64,000 bases of DNA, taken from positions 1 through 64,000 of the forward strand of contig NDFF03000041.1 in assembly GCA_002150815.3 (NCBI GenBank), written 5' to 3'. Under the pieces are notes generated by a model. The model was not told the origin of the DNA, did no database searches, and worked only from the letters and a program-made list of their open reading frames with translations. Below, piece after piece: positions 22,597 through 34,978 of this stretch; position 1 is the first letter of the stretch; every line of letters begins with the position of its first letter. Position numbers and translations under genes: made by a program. The stretch comes from Grammothele lineata (lineage: Eukaryota > Basidiomycota > Agaricomycetes > Polyporales > Polyporaceae).

Positions 22597-24415
22597 ATGT
22601 CCGGCCGCGGCGAAGACCTCGTCCGTCGACAAGGTGAGCCTTCCGTGTCTTATCGGCTGGTCGGGGGCGTGGCTGGCGGCGGGGGGCGTGCCGAAGGGCC
22701 GGGCGATTAGAATTGTAATCCGACGTGGGTAATGACGCGCTCGCCCGGACGCGCTCCTCCCTCCCTCCGTGCGCCCACTAGGGGCCCCGCCTCTTTCTTC
22801 TCCCCCTTTTCTTGTCTTGTCTCGCTCTCTTTCTGATTGCTCCCACCGCCGTCCATGTCGTCTGTGACCCCGACAGACGATCCAACGGCATCCGACTCGC
22901 TGTCGGCCACCGATTCCACGTCCTCGCCCGCACAGGGTCCGTCTTCGTCCTCTGCTCCTCCCTCGTCCTCGTCCTCGCTCTCATCCTCCGCATCAGGCTC
23001 TGTTTCAGGTACTGACTCGTCCTCTTCAGCAACCGACAGTGGCTCTACCTCGGCCACAGACTCCACGACCGCCGCCCCGCCGGCCTCGACTTCTACCACC
23101 ACCACTGCCCCCACTGATACAACCACCACCACTCCTCCCACATCCACCGATAGCAATACATCTGCCCCAACATCGGCCTCGGACACCGGTGCGTCCACCG
23201 CAACAGGGTCCGACACTTCTGCCTCTGCATCGTCGGCATCTGCAACCGACGCCTCGAGTACCGCCGCTTCATCTTCATCATCCACCACCTTCCTCTCGAC
23301 ATCGACCCAGACAAGCACATTCATGTGTGTAGCATTTTCCTTCTCTTTCCTATCCTTACTCAAGCTCCTGCAGCGGCACGAATGCTCAAGGGTCTACATT
23401 CACCTCCCTGATCACATCCACCGTCACCTCTTCCGCAACAGCTGGAGTTGACGCCTCCGGAAATGGCTCATCCTCCTCTTCCTCCTCCTCACACACCGGT
23501 GCAATTGTCGGCGGTGTCGTCGGCGGTGTGGCGGGCCTAGCCATCCTCGCTACCCTCCTCTTCTTCTTCTGCCGCCAACGGCGAAAGCGCGACGAGTTCG
23601 ATGGCAACTTCGATCCCGACCGCGTGGTCGGCCTCTCGGGCGACAACCGCGGTACCCTCCCGGACATCGATCTCGCCGCGGACAACATCACCCCCTATTC
23701 CTACACTCCTGGCGGTGGGATGTCCATGCCCATGCCTTCCCCCGCCCCACCTCCCAGCGGGGCGCCCAGCATGCAGCAATATGGTGGCCACGTGCCGTCC
23801 TTCCTCGCCGGGGGAGTCGCCGGAGCGGTGGCGGCGGGTGCGATGAGCCAGCATGGCCGGCCCACCTCGCCCCCCTCCTCGTACTCGCAAACCGGACAGA
23901 CGCAATCCCACTACTCGTACGGCACCTCCGACCAACAGCACGGCGCCTCCGCCTACCCGGATTACGCTGCCTACGCCGCCTACGCGAACGCGCCCGCCTC
24001 CTCCGCGGGGCACGGCAGCGGGAGCTCCCCCACCTCGCCCTCGTTCGGCCCGCAAGTCGCCGCCGTGCCCGGGCGCGACTTCCGGCACCCCTCGCCCGGA
24101 CCCTCGCTCGCGCACACGTCCTACACGTCCCCGAACACCGGCCCCCCAACGGAGGGCTCTGTCTCGGGCTCCTCGAGCGGCCCCACGGGCGCGGGCGCTG
24201 GGATGGGGGTGCTCCCGAGCAACAAGGAGCGCGAGGCGATGGCGTACCGCCGGGGAGGCCCCGCACCCGGTAACTTGTCCGTAGCGAACCCGGATGGTGG
24301 ACAGGGCTCGGGGGTGCTGCAGCATATGGACGGGGGGAGGCTCGACGCGACGCCTGAGGACGAGGAGCCGAGCGAGGTCCCGCCGCGGTACGACACGATC
24401 CCGCACGACCGGTGA
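22597..24415 (+). CDS. Ser/Thr-rich single-pass surface protein, 508 residues
   Basis: Exons 22597-22633, 22877-23324 and 23374-24415. The short first exon (MSGRGEDLVRRQ) joins in phase to DDPTASDSL; without it, translation could start at 22855 inside the 243-nt intron. About 180 residues of nearly pure Ser/Thr/Ala/Pro are expected to be heavily O-glycosylated outside the cell. A glycine-rich lead-in (GAIVGGVVGGVAG) and one membrane span LAILATLLFFFC follow near residue 210, then a basic stop-transfer RQRRKRDEF and a 280-residue Pro/Gly/Tyr/Ser-rich tail. This layout matches Mid2/Wsc-like wall-stress or adhesion proteins, but lacks a WSC domain or clear cleavable signal. Confidence 0.75.
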
Positions 24416-25643
24416 GCGGTGAGCGGCGCGCGCGGGGGTTCCAAGTCGGGCTGCGCAGCGCTCCGCTCCGCAGGCGCAGGCCCCGCCGGAGGAACAGGAC
24501 AGGCTTGTGGGAGGCGGGCGGTGGCGGCGACACATCCGGAATTAGGCTTGAGGCTTGCAATTGCACGGGCGGCTGCGATCGGCCGAACGGTGGCGTCCCG
24601 CACGCCCCGTCGCCCCTCTTGCTGCGGCTGGCGGGGCGCTGGGAACGCGGGCGTCGGTGTGCTCGTCGTGTGAGCCGTGGCCATCGTCGTCTGCGTCCGC
24701 TTCCGCGTCCACGTCCCTGTCAATTGTCATTGTCAAGTACGGTGCGCCGCCCGTCGCTAGAGACGGGGCAGCGTATTCTTAGAGCGTGCTCCGGCCGTCT
24801 GCACATATGCTTCTTCCAATTCACGCGTGCGTCTCGTCTTCCCGTCTGCGCATGCCAGCCGGTCCTGTCCTCCCTTTGTCTGCTTCTGCGTTTCCGCTTA
24901 ACTTCGACTGCTCGTGTTCATTTCACTTCCATTTCCCTCCCACTTTTCCTTATGCACGACCTCCCCCATCCCCCGTAAATGACCTCACGACCGTCCGCTA
25001 ACGATCTACTCCGTTGATGATACCGTACAAAAATCCCCACTAGTCCCCGCCCCTACCTCGAACTTCGACGCTCGAACCTCGAGGCTCCTCGTACGACCCC
25101 GTCCACGCTTCACGCCTCCGCCCACGCGCACGGACTATTTACTTCCCCACTTGCCCGCTCTCCGCTTCCGCTTTCCTTCCGCTCTCACCACTACCTACCG
25201 CCGCCACACCCGCACCTGCAGCGGCACTGTATCTTTGCATATGTATCCCCTATTCTGTACGTACACCCACGCCCACAGCTACAATGACTACCTATCTACT
25301 TATCACCCTTCCGAATCGACCCGGCGGCGTTCGAGCCGCCGTTTGTACCTACATTAACATAGAAGAAAGAAGAAAGAACCTATCCGAAAAGTTGAGTTCC
25401 GTACTCGGCAGGCCGAGCGACCGATGTCCGCGCAGTCACCCTTCCAGTCCTCCCTCGCTCAAGCACGCGTCCTTCACGCTGCGGCGATCGAAGCTCAAGC
25501 TCCTCCCCCACTCTACACTCGACCATCGTGCTCGTTGCTTAATTTGGCGGCTTCCTCGGCGCGGAGATGAATCGAACGTTGAGTGAGCCTCGGCCGTAGC
25601 GCTAGCATAAGGACGTGAGCGTTGCGCGGACAAACGCGTACGG
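24416..25643. other. Intergenic between convergent genes
   Basis: Holds 3' flanks of the surface protein (plus) and the hydrolase (minus). C/T-rich stretches give long but domain-free frames. Confidence 0.4.
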
Positions 25644-27019
25644 TTACACGACTGCAGCGAGCAGCCGCGCGAACTTCTCGGGGTCTTCCCAGTGGATCTG
25701 GTCACGAACGCAACGGTAAGTTCACAACCGAATGGGTCAGTCCCATACGCATATCCCCCCTGGCTGGAGGCTCGAGTCGAAGACAGACGTACGAAGTGGT
25801 TCCCGCCCGCGACAGTGTGCACCTCGAGCGCGCGCCGGCCGTCCTCGGGCGCGTCGGCATGCCCAGCGCGCACGACCGCTGCGGCCCACGCGGCCGCGCC
25901 GACGGTCATGTCGCACCAGACGAGCTGCGCGCGGGCGCGCGGCCACGCTTTCACCTTCGCCTTCTCCTCTACGCTGGTCTGGTCCGTAGAGGATACAGAA
26001 GGGAGGATCCGACAGTCGAACAACGCGCGCCCAAGGTTCTCGCGCGCGGCAGGACGGAGCGTCGCCGCCCATATCCTAGGCTGCACGCGCTCCAGTATAG
26101 GCGGGTGCGTCATCGCGCGCACCTCCCCCTCCGTCATCTTGCCCCTGTCTTTGCCCTCCGTCGTCGGGGCGAAGCGCGGTTCCGCGCGCACGACGTCCGC
26201 GGGGAGAGGGGGCCGCGGGAGGGAGAGGGCGTCCCAGGGTTCTGGGGGGAGGACCGAGGGGAGGGTGTAGGGCGGGTAGAAGGAGGAGACTTGGCGCGCG
26301 AAGGTGTGCACTTGGGCGGGGAGGGGGAGGGTAAGGTCGATGTTGATGCCGCTGAAGCCGCGCGGGGTGGGGACGCCGATGGAAGTTACGCTCGGGTCTG
26401 CGTGTGGGGTGTAAGCATGTGCAATAAAGGCGTGCGCCTGTTGGAAGGCAAAGGCGGAGACGTACCGTAGAGCACGATTGTGCGCATATACCCATCCAGC
26501 AGCGTCCGCGTCTCCTCAGTGAGCTTGTCCACATGCGCGAACATCGCGAGCGTCGGTCCGTTCCCGCCCGACCACCCCAGCACCGAGATCCCTCCAGTAC
26601 GCCTTCCGCCTTCGAGCTCTACCAAGGGAGGAATCTCCCCTTTCTCGACAAACCACCGCAAGAACGCGGCAAGCTCCAACCCGCGCACCTGCAGCGCGCT
26701 ATCGGGATCCTCCACGAGCTGCTCGATCTCTTCGTCCGAGTACTCCGTTGAGCCAGGGTAGCCGTGCTGGTTGACGAGGACGAGGCGCAGCCCGAGCCTA
26801 GGAGCGAATGGGATGAGGGGCCTGTACGTCGCTGGAAGGAACGGGAAAGGAAGTCCGATAAGCACGCGAAGGCAGGTGGAGGCGGACCGAGGACTTACCC
26901 CCGTGGAAGCACGTGCCGTGGACGAGGACGAGGGTGGTGTAGTCGGCAACACCGGGGGGCGCGCCGCTGTCCTCGTAGTAGAGGGCGGAGCCGTGGTCGT
27001 CGACGGGGGCGGTGGGCAT
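25644..27019 (-). CDS. Alpha/beta-hydrolase fold protein, 381 residues
   Basis: Exons 27019-26899, 26831-26466, 26397-25793 and 25697-25644; phases agree. LVLVHGT near residue 34 is the oxyanion-hole strand/HG motif. LGWSGGNG supplies the nucleophile elbow G-x-S-x-G. GGNHF near the C-terminus offers the catalytic His, split from the last exon WEDPEKFARLL, which is typical of the end of this fold. The region between, with many Pro/Arg residues, is a lid-like insertion and I see no clear catalytic Asp. Substrate unknown: probably an esterase, lipase or epoxide-hydrolase-like enzyme (inference). Confidence 0.8.
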
Positions 27020-27483
27020 CGCGCTGGGTGAGCTGTGTGGGTGAGATGAGTAAGACGTTAGGAAGAGAGATGCGTGGGGGTTTGGAGGGGTGTAAGTAGT
27101 CGGTGCCGAGCGTGCTCACACGGCCGGACCCTTTTGTATACGCCAGGGGCGCGTATATGGAAGTTATGTTTGGCGCGTGAATGTGTGAGACGCTGCAGCT
27201 GACTTCCTCGAGACTCACGAAAGAGCGAAGTGCGAAGATGCGGGACGGAGGGAGCCCGCAGAGTCGAGTATCTCAATGCATAAAGAAAACAGGAGGTCTG
27301 TGTCAATAATGTTCTACACTACACCGTACAAACGCGACATCGTTGTCGACTAGGGCATCATTTGAGGAGATATGTTGTAGGGAGTGGAGGTGGCTACAGC
27401 AGTGCATTAGACGGGGGCCGCATCTGAGATAACTCTAAGCTCACCATAGGTACTGCACCCTTGCCTTTCTCAGCCTCCTCGTT

Positions 27484-29053
27484 TTACATCCAACGCAGGG
27501 TATCTGCCAAGCGGTTCACACGTACCGACTCGATGTATTGCGTGGCCTTACGACGGATACATTCCACAGCTGTAGACGCGTAAGCACTTCGTCCCCGGTC
27601 GAATAATATCGCCAACTTGAATGCCACGTACGTTCGAGATTACGCGGGTACCGCATCTGGACATACTGCGCGTTCTTGAGGTCCTCGTCGTACTCTCGCA
27701 CCCCGCGTGGGATCCAGTAATCCGCGTAGGCCCGGGCCTCAGCGTCGAGAGACAAGTCCGGCTCTGGCGCCCCAGGCTTGACGAACGCAATCCTGCATGG
27801 AAGGATCCACCCCTTCCCTCTGGGTTTTTGCCCCTTAGGCGGCGCCCTTCGCGAAGCGGCAACCTCGATCAGATTCGGGGCATCGATGTCCCGGAGTTCC
27901 GCAAAGTGCTTTTCTGCAACGGCTGCGGGGCTGCCGTACATGAACACGGACCACGGGGGCCAGTCGTAGCCTCTCCAAACCAGGGTGGTCAGCGCTGACG
28001 CAGGGGTGATGAGGTAGCCTGCGACGTAGATGTCGACCTCGAGCTGGTGTAGTTGGATTGTGCGGGTGGTGGTGACCGTGAAAGGTACGCGAAATACACG
28101 GTGGCCAGCTTGAGTGGCTAGAGGAGGCACGCAGGGCGCAGCAGCTGGGGACGAGGCGGGAGCTACCGGGGGGACGGTCGTAGCGGGAGCGGCTGCAGTG
28201 CTACCGTGTTGCCGTAGAGAATGGGGATTAAGAACATCGAGTTGCTCTACAGGGGTGGCCTGCGTTTGGTGTTCGGAAAGGGCTGATGCAACAGGATTGT
28301 CGATGGTGGGCAATTGGGGGGTCTTCTCCTGGATCTCCCCAGAGGGTGAGGGTGACGGTCTCTTTTGTTCGGCCTTTCCAGTCGTGCCCGACGCTGGTCC
28401 TTCTTTACCCTCGGGAGCGTGAGACTTGGCGATCTCAACTTTTACATTCTGAGGACGGAGAGCAGTATGAGCATCGCTCGCCTCAATACAAGCACGTATA
28501 AGAACCTGACCTGGGCCGGTAGCAACACGTCTCCCTGTACTTCCGTATGAGACCTCGACGCATTGGCGTCTCCAGCAGTGCTGCAAGGAAAGGATGTAGT
28601 TAGAAGGCGCAATACAGTCGATATACAGGGTGGAACGCTGGTCTAAGTGCTTACTTCTGCTGAGAAGAGGGTGGTCAGAGTATGTATAGCACATTATCAG
28701 CGAAGAGGCATACCGTAGGTCTTTCACCGTTTGTCTCGGACGCTGCGGGCCCTCCATTCGCATCTGTCCTGCCAAGTGCCCCTTCTAGGACAGAAGGGCT
28801 AAAGAGAGACCTCGTTCAACAGCAGAACACGGAGTATCCGAAACGACAAATCCTCACAGGGGAGCTTGAGCCTTGTTATGTAGATGTTTTCTCCTCTTGG
28901 GACCACCACCTTGAGCTCGGCGCTCTTGAGGGTACTCAGAGACGTCAACGGACCTGTCGACGTCATGGATTAGCGTTGACAAGCAGATCGACTCGAATGA
29001 GCTTACAACGCGATGCCGTTATCCCGAGCGCGTTTTCTTGTAGTGACGGGCAT
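27484..29053 (-). CDS. Family A member A11, most diverged intact copy, 401 residues
   Basis: Exons 29053-29007 (47 nt, MPVTTRKRARDNG), 28953-28858 (PKRRKHLHN), 28798-28714, micro-exon CAGAA 28659-28655, 28580-28511, 28448-27632 and 27569-27484; the total is a multiple of three. The third exon has lost the DPLxEL motif but keeps length class and phases. The large exon carries a Pro/Ala-rich linker, VDIYVAGYL, IDAPNLIEV, WILPCRIAFV and YADYWIPRGVRE, i.e. substitutions at positions otherwise constant (GF to GY, SP to AP, WFPR to WIPR). The last exon (ECIRRKATQYIES) ends earlier than in sister genes. TGACCACC precedes the micro-exon here rather than following it. Function unknown; basic N-terminus suggests nuclear. 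Confidence 0.7.
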
Positions 29054-29655
29054 GGTGCTTTGAAGATGATGAAGGGTAGAAACGAGGTAGAAGGGGGATG
29101 GAGGGCGTTCGACCTCAACCGAGTTGAACTACCGGCGCTGAGGGGTCCGAACTGATCCGCCGGCACACGGTCCCGCTCAGAACAATGGGCGCAGAGGCTT
29201 GATGCATACCCTTAAATGGACGACAATACACCACCGCTCGAGCTTGGGATGAACGTTCTAGCGATTATGTTGTCTTTTGCGTTCTGCCCAATTTTGCTAC
29301 GCGATCAAGCCCCGTCGTACCTCTCATGACGAGATTGTTCAGGTGATAAACTGATCTGAATTATGCAACAGCGAACTGCATTGGTCCGAATTCACTGTGA
29401 ATTCACATCAGCGAATGCCTTGGTCGTTGGCATATATGGAACGGGAGCGAAGTGGCAGACGATGCACTAACACTTACCGTGGTTGCAACGCGCAGATCAG
29501 AGTGCAGCAGAAAGATGAAAAAAAAACTCCAACAGAAGCAATGAGATACAAGATAACTACTATAGATACATAACAGGATGCAGATGGTATGATCGATGAC
29601 GATGAAATGACGCTGAAAATGTTCCAAGGTTACTTGATGGTCGTCCTAACGATGG
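29054..29655. other. Intergenic between A11 and A2
   Basis: A11 promoter and A2 3' flank. No gene is seen. Confidence 0.4.
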
Positions 29656-31200
29656 CTAGTAACGCACCAGAAACTGAGAAATGTGCCGTAACTAGTCGAA
29701 GAGATACATCGTGGGGAGATTTGGCGGCTAGCCTCAAAATATGAGTACAGGCAAGGCGACGGTGCGCGTCATGAACACGCACCAACACGTCGATCTTCAT
29801 CCGCTTTGCGTACGCGCGAGCAAGGTTATCCCGGTTTATGCGCTCTTGCCTCTGGTTCTCGCACATCTTGCGCCCGATACATCCCGTTGCTATACGGGAA
29901 AGATGTTCAGGTATGAGCGAACCGTCCAATCTGAATGTCCATGGGCACACGTACTAAATTCGTCACGCGGGAAGTGGTACTGTACGTACTTGGCGTGTCT
30001 GAACGCCGGCGACTCGCGGAGACGACACGGGAACCAGTAGTCTGCGTAAGACTCTGCTGCCTTGTCGAAGGGAAGATTTGGTCGTGGCTTGCCGCGGTTG
30101 ATGATCCCAACCCTACAAGGAAGAAGCCAAAGCGTTTGCTCGGCGTTCAACTCGATAAAACTCGGGCTGTCAAGCGGATAGCGTTCTTCGAAATACATAG
30201 TGGCGAGGTCGATTGGCCCAACATCGTCAACCGCATCCTGGGTGTAGTTATAGGCGTCTATACAGAGGCGTGCAATCATTTCCTCGGAGAGAACGAACCC
30301 GCCGACGTAGATATCGACCAAGATATTGGGACGAGTGCGGAGTGGACGTGTAGGGGCAAGAGGAGCAGAACGTTGAGGCAGAGTCCCGACCTTTCTCGAA
30401 GTCGAAGGCAGCTGAGACGTAGAAAGCTGGTCCGCGTACGTCTCGTCTGCAGAGGGTCTGACGGCGGTTTGCGGACTGCGACATTTGTGGTCGTCAGCGG
30501 CAGTAGTGCGAGCGCCCACTTGAGACGATGGCGCGGATGATGCTGGGCTTGGTAGCTGCACGGAGGGGATAGTGTTTTCCGGAGACGGGTCTTTCTGGTT
30601 GACTCGGGCGGTTGTGATCTGAGGCCTGGTCGGTATACAACATACGGTTGAAAGAGCATCCGACTCACAGCGTCAAGAAGTTCCTGCATCTGCTTCAACC
30701 TTTCATTCGCGAGGTTCAGTACGTTGGGATTATCACCTTCATAGCTGAGGAGATAAACGCGTGAGTAAGTCAAAGTTGAGGGTGGTCAAGTCACGTACGT
30801 TTCCTGGTAGAAACTTCAGAAGTTGTAACTATGATATGAGCAGAAATATAACGCACCATAATTTTCGCGAAGTTGTCGAACGCTTTGTAGGCCGTCTCCA
30901 GCTCCTTCAGCGGATCTCCTGGAGAGCCTTTCCGAGTGCTGTGTCCGAAGACGCCGCCACTCAGCAAGTGCGCGCCATAAGCAAACAAAGGAAGCACTCA
31001 CGGAAGTTTCTTAGATGCCATGTCTATCTTTCTCCTTTTACTTGAGCGAGAGCCTTGGACAGGAGCAGCGGTCCCCACCACTGCAGCAGCCGCGGGTCTG
31101 GAAGAAGTCACGACTTAACGAAGAAGAGAGGCGTTGACACGAGAAGGGCGTACGAAGGCATTGCAGCTTCTCTTGCGCGTTTCCTGGTGGTCACTGGCAT
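29656..31200 (-). CDS. Family A member A2, intact reference copy, 362 residues
   Basis: Exons 31200-31154 (47 nt, MPVTTRKRAREAAMPS), 31097-31002 (SSKRRKID), 30938-30857 (GDPLKELE), micro-exon GAAAC 30803-30799, 30744-30669, 30594-29955, 29889-29783 and 29691-29656; 1089 nt in all. The large exon carries a Ser/Pro linker, VDIYVGGFVLSEEMIARLC, YNYTQ, IDLATMYFEER, LDSPSFIEL, LWLLPCRVGI, LPFDKAAESYADYWFPCR, LRESPAFRHAKYVQ; then TTGCIGRKMCEN and a short hydrophobic end FLVRY. Every junction has GT-AG and keeps frame only with the micro-exon. The gene lies in tandem with other minus-strand copies. The domain is not one I can name. Confidence 0.8.
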
Positions 31201-32385
31201 GGTGGTTGTGCGAACGGATGTGGGAAGTGAAGATGATAGTAGTGGAAGAGGTGAAAGCAGCCTTGGTTCGACTTCCAGCGCCATCACACTATTCTCGGCA
31301 ATGGCCGAGGCGCCAAAAACCGTCCAAAACCGTCCACGTGATAGTCGCGTCGACTTGTGCTGCATCATGATGGCGGAGCGCTGGGCGCTGAAGCTTGAGT
31401 AGGATTTACTCGTATGAAGAATTCTGCACTCGTAATGTCGTGTCATAAAATCCTTGCGAGGTTTGTGCCGGAGGAGATTCGCCACAGTACGGACTGTGAA
31501 CTCACGATTCGGTCTTTGGCAAATCCCTTGCAGTTAAACGGACACTGCCGGTCAGCCTGAGTGCCTCCTAGTAGGTTCAACTTATGACATCACCGATTTC
31601 CCGAAATGATGAGAGCTGCGGCTCGGAGTACAGCTGACAGCTTGAGGAATAAGTATATATGGATCTCAGAAAACGCTGGTGCCCGTCCCAGCTCAGCGCA
31701 ACCCTACCAATGCGTGTGAGCACTACTAGTAGCCTTTACTTCAATACACTGGCACTAGCAGAATGGTGTTTACAGCTGCCCGGGCACTCCAGTATCTCCC
31801 AAAAGCATTGAGATCAGTGACTATGCACCTATACACCATATACTATGTAGCGTTGCTACTCATAACTGATTGCGAGCGAAGCGGGCATTTTTCAGTGCCT
31901 AGCCTGGGGCGTCCGCGGAGCACTTCCGCCGGACAAATACAACGACCAAACATGCGCTACAACGGGGTATTCGGCGCCGAAGAGCGAGTGAAGGCATTAA
32001 GTGCTCTCCATACGCACGAAGCACCCAAAATGCACATTACTGCTCGCGAATGCCGTTCCAGTGCGCACAAAAAGTTTGATGAGGCTGGGTGGCCTCCTTC
32101 GCAGTGCTCGAGGGCAACATCGTATTAGGCGCCTGTCCTCACGGTGGTCAAGACCCAGGGGGGCATGATTCCAGTTGTAAAGCACCGCAGGTTTAAAGGA
32201 ACAATATGATAGAAGACAGTTGAATGCGCATAACAAATAACCTTGCCTCATACTTTAGTCAGGAGTCTACGGAAGAGCTCGAGTGCTGAGTGGTCACTGG
32301 TCAACCTTTCCGAAGTGCCACCACTGCCAGTGGCAGGCGGCTTAGCTCACTTATAGCAAGCTTGAAGCTTGAAGTTCACTTCTAT
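31201..32385. other. Intergenic between A2 and the MITE
   Basis: Divergent spacer: A2 runs left, B1 runs right. No gene is seen. Confidence 0.4.
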
Positions 32386-32387
32386 TA

Positions 32388-32656
32388 CTGTCGCGATCAG
32401 ACCATAGCGGCGCGTCACGCGTCACAGGACCCGCCGCCGCGCCGCTATCCGCCTTTTGTCACCGGTCACAGGGGCCCCCCGCCGGACGTGACCGGCAGCC
32501 GTGGGCTCGTTTTGGGCGCTTTTAGTACCCAAAATGGAAAATTTCCGCCGCCTACGGCGGCGGCGTCACACCTCTGGGGCCTCCCCGCCGCCCCACCGGT
32601 TCAACGGGGACGTGTCACACCCTCGACCCCCCGCCGCTATGGTCTGATCGCGACAG
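32388..32656. mobile_element. MITE with perfect 25-bp terminal inverted repeats and TA target site
   Basis: The left end CTGTCGCGATCAGACCATAG.. (32388-32412) is the exact reverse complement of the right end (32632-32656). Both ends are bordered by TA (32386-32387 and 32657-32658), the target duplication made by Tc1/mariner-type transposases. The 269-bp element is strongly GC-rich in AT-richer surroundings and has internal palindromes, e.g. CCGCCGCCTACGGCGGCGG near 32549-32567. It encodes nothing, so it would need a transposase in trans. Perfect ends suggest recent insertion. Confidence 0.85.
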
Positions 32657-32909
32657 TACTACCCACAGAAGCGTGCACACCATCACGCACTCGGACTGCG
32701 AAGCGAGCTAGTCGTGCTGACGATGGCTAGTACGTATTGACGAGCCCAACAGATAAGCGTCTAAAGAACGCGCCCCCGGGGCCCCCGACCTCGACTGGCT
32801 GCCGCACGTGATCGCGTCACGAAGCACTAGAGCACAATAGGACTGTCGGAGTAGTACTCGGGGGTCCTGACACTTTGAACTTGAACACACTCCTCATGCT
32901 ACACATCCC

Positions 32910-34978
32910 ATGGATACACGCAGTCGAAATCGTGGGCGGAATGCTCCGGGTCACCTTGCGTGAGTTTGTCTCTAGCCTCGCGCAGAAGCCTCGGTGGCTG
33001 AAGAGCCGTGCACTGATGGCTACGTCCTTGACCACTCACGACAGGCCTCCAAAGGAAGCGTTCTTAGGATCTCTACAGCCGCTGCAAGTGTATAACTGTG
33101 TATCTGATTACCTCATTCTCTGACGCTCATTAACAGCCCCGATCTCCATGAACAGCCGCTTGGGCATCCACTGAGTGAGCTCGAAAGTATGGAGCGGGTA
33201 TTGGGACGGTACTTGGCACTTATGGTGGGTAATTATCAATGTTTTATATGAGAACACTACTGAGAAACGTTGGTGTAGCGCGAGTGAGTTTTGTTTTTAA
33301 GGGTCGAGCACCCTAGCGAGGCTACAAGTATCTTGACCACCTCTGTTGACCACCTCGATATGGAAGAGCCAATGTCCGCCATCAGGCTGTATCGACAATC
33401 AAGTCTGTGCTAGACAGGCTTAGTGCGTACAAGGAACGAGCTGTTGGAGAGGTGGTGGGTAGAAACTACGACAGTTCTTCTCCCTCCAATAACTAACATC
33501 TTCATAACTTTCAAGAACGCACTTGAATCAGCCGTGGCAGAGCTAAGAAGAGTTGAATTGGACCTCGAAAAGGAGAGAGAAAGACGTACCAAGGCAGAGG
33601 AAGCACTGAACGCTGCTCTCTCGCATCAACCTAACAGAGCGAATCCCGTGCCTTCATTCGTGTGGGAGAAGCTGTTATGCTTGGACGATCCCCGTTACGA
33701 GACTTCCGTGGATGCCGCCATCATCTGCCTGCTCTCGTCGTACTTCTCGACGGCGGGAACATTCAGCGTGGTGTCACAATACAGGCTCTGTGAGGAAGTT
33801 AAGCTCACCGACGATCAAATCCGGACGTACATGGAGCTCCTTGTCGATAGATGGAAAGAGAGAGCTAATAAGGAGCCATTCCTCGCAAGTAGTACCCCGC
33901 CGCCTCCCAAAATCCCTTCCACTATCCCCAGTCCGGCGGAGTCATCTGCGAAGCCAACCACCCCAGTTTCCGCAAAAGCTGGTCCCGAGGGGGATGTCCC
34001 GAGGGACAGTACTTCTGATGAAGGGAGCCCACATCAACTGGACCAACACGACTCCATCAGCGGGGTGTTAAATAATATGCGCTTCCCTTCGCCCACGACA
34101 TCTACCAGACAGCCATCCTTTGCAATCCACCCGAAGGATTTCGAGACAGATAGTCTCATAGAATCGCAGCGTCCAGCTTGTGGTGATCGGCGCTCCGAAG
34201 GGTTCAAGGCCAACGATGGAATACCGAGTACGCATGAATCGGACGCTCTCGACGAAGAAGAAGCCCTCCCAGAGGATTGCCAGGAGACTGATGTACACAT
34301 CGGCTCAGAAGGGTAAGCGGTTTCTCCTTGGAAAAAGTTACAAGATCGGTTGCTAACTCTCTGTCGTCTACTAGCGGCGAGCTCAACGTAGAACCAGATC
34401 GAGTCGACTCAGTGGACGTCCCCGGGTCTGCTAGATCTGATATTGATGACCTTTCTTGCCGTGCCTCAGCGGGTGGAGCCCAGTCCAATATCCAAATGTC
34501 TAGTGAATGCCGCCCAGAAGATCCTGGTAACTGTTCTATCGACTCTTTCGGGCGCTTTGTTCCGAGTAGAAAGAGAGGTGGTTTTGCGAAGACCGGAATT
34601 CCTGATCTCATGGTGATCCGGGCTGGCATCAACGGCGAACCAGACAACGTACTCATCATTGTTGAGAACAAGCTGAAGAAGAATCCATTCAACCAATTGT
34701 GTGGGTATATACAGCTCTTTCCCAAATCCCTCGATATCATCGGACTTGGATGTCGCTTGGTTAATGGCAAGGGTCCAGGGGTTGAATTCATGATCGTTCG
34801 GCGAGATAGAGATCGTGATGAACACCCCCTTGTGATCGTTCGCCCCAAAAACAACCCAAAAGCTGCGTTCCACCCTTCCAATTCCGCCTACCTCCATAGC
34901 ATTCTACGCGATCTTGCCCGACGGGAATGGAGAGAGGCCCAGTATCCCAACATCGAGACTATTTTGGTAGAGGCTTGA
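32910..34978 (+). CDS. Family B member B1: micro-exon cassette plus PD-(D/E)XK nuclease-like domain
   Basis: Secure exons: 33137-33224 (HPLSELE, 88 nt as in B2), micro-exon CGCGA 33279-33283 (identical to B2), 33367-33451, 33516-34312 and 34375-34978. The basic start MDTRSRNRGRN at 32910 is the likely first exon, but the second exon could not be joined in phase, so the 5' end is unsure. The large exons hold a short coiled coil (LRRVELDLEKERERRTKAEE), a block shared with B2 (FVWEKL, PRYETSVDA, LLSSYF, SQYRL), a disordered Ser/Pro linker, and a C-terminal domain: GIPDLMVIR .. LIIVENK .. QLCGYIQ. PD, E-x-K and the following Q are the signature of PD-(D/E)XK nucleases. Probable DNA/RNA-cleaving effector domain; substrate unknown. 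Confidence 0.75.

Noticed and set aside
21835..22637. Several overlapping frames of 150-240 codons on both strands
   Set aside because: They occupy up to five frames over the same GC-rich stretch, have Arg/Ala/Pro-heavy composition, no domain and no splice logic; they result from base composition.
23537..24566. Long minus-strand frames opposite the Ser/Thr-rich gene
   Set aside because: Arg/Gly-rich shadows of a GC-rich coding strand; the plus strand has the membrane span and splice-consistent exons.
32388..32656. Reading the MITE as coding (one frame runs through it)
   Set aside because: Perfect terminal inverted repeats, TA duplication and internal palindromes explain it; the frame has no domain.
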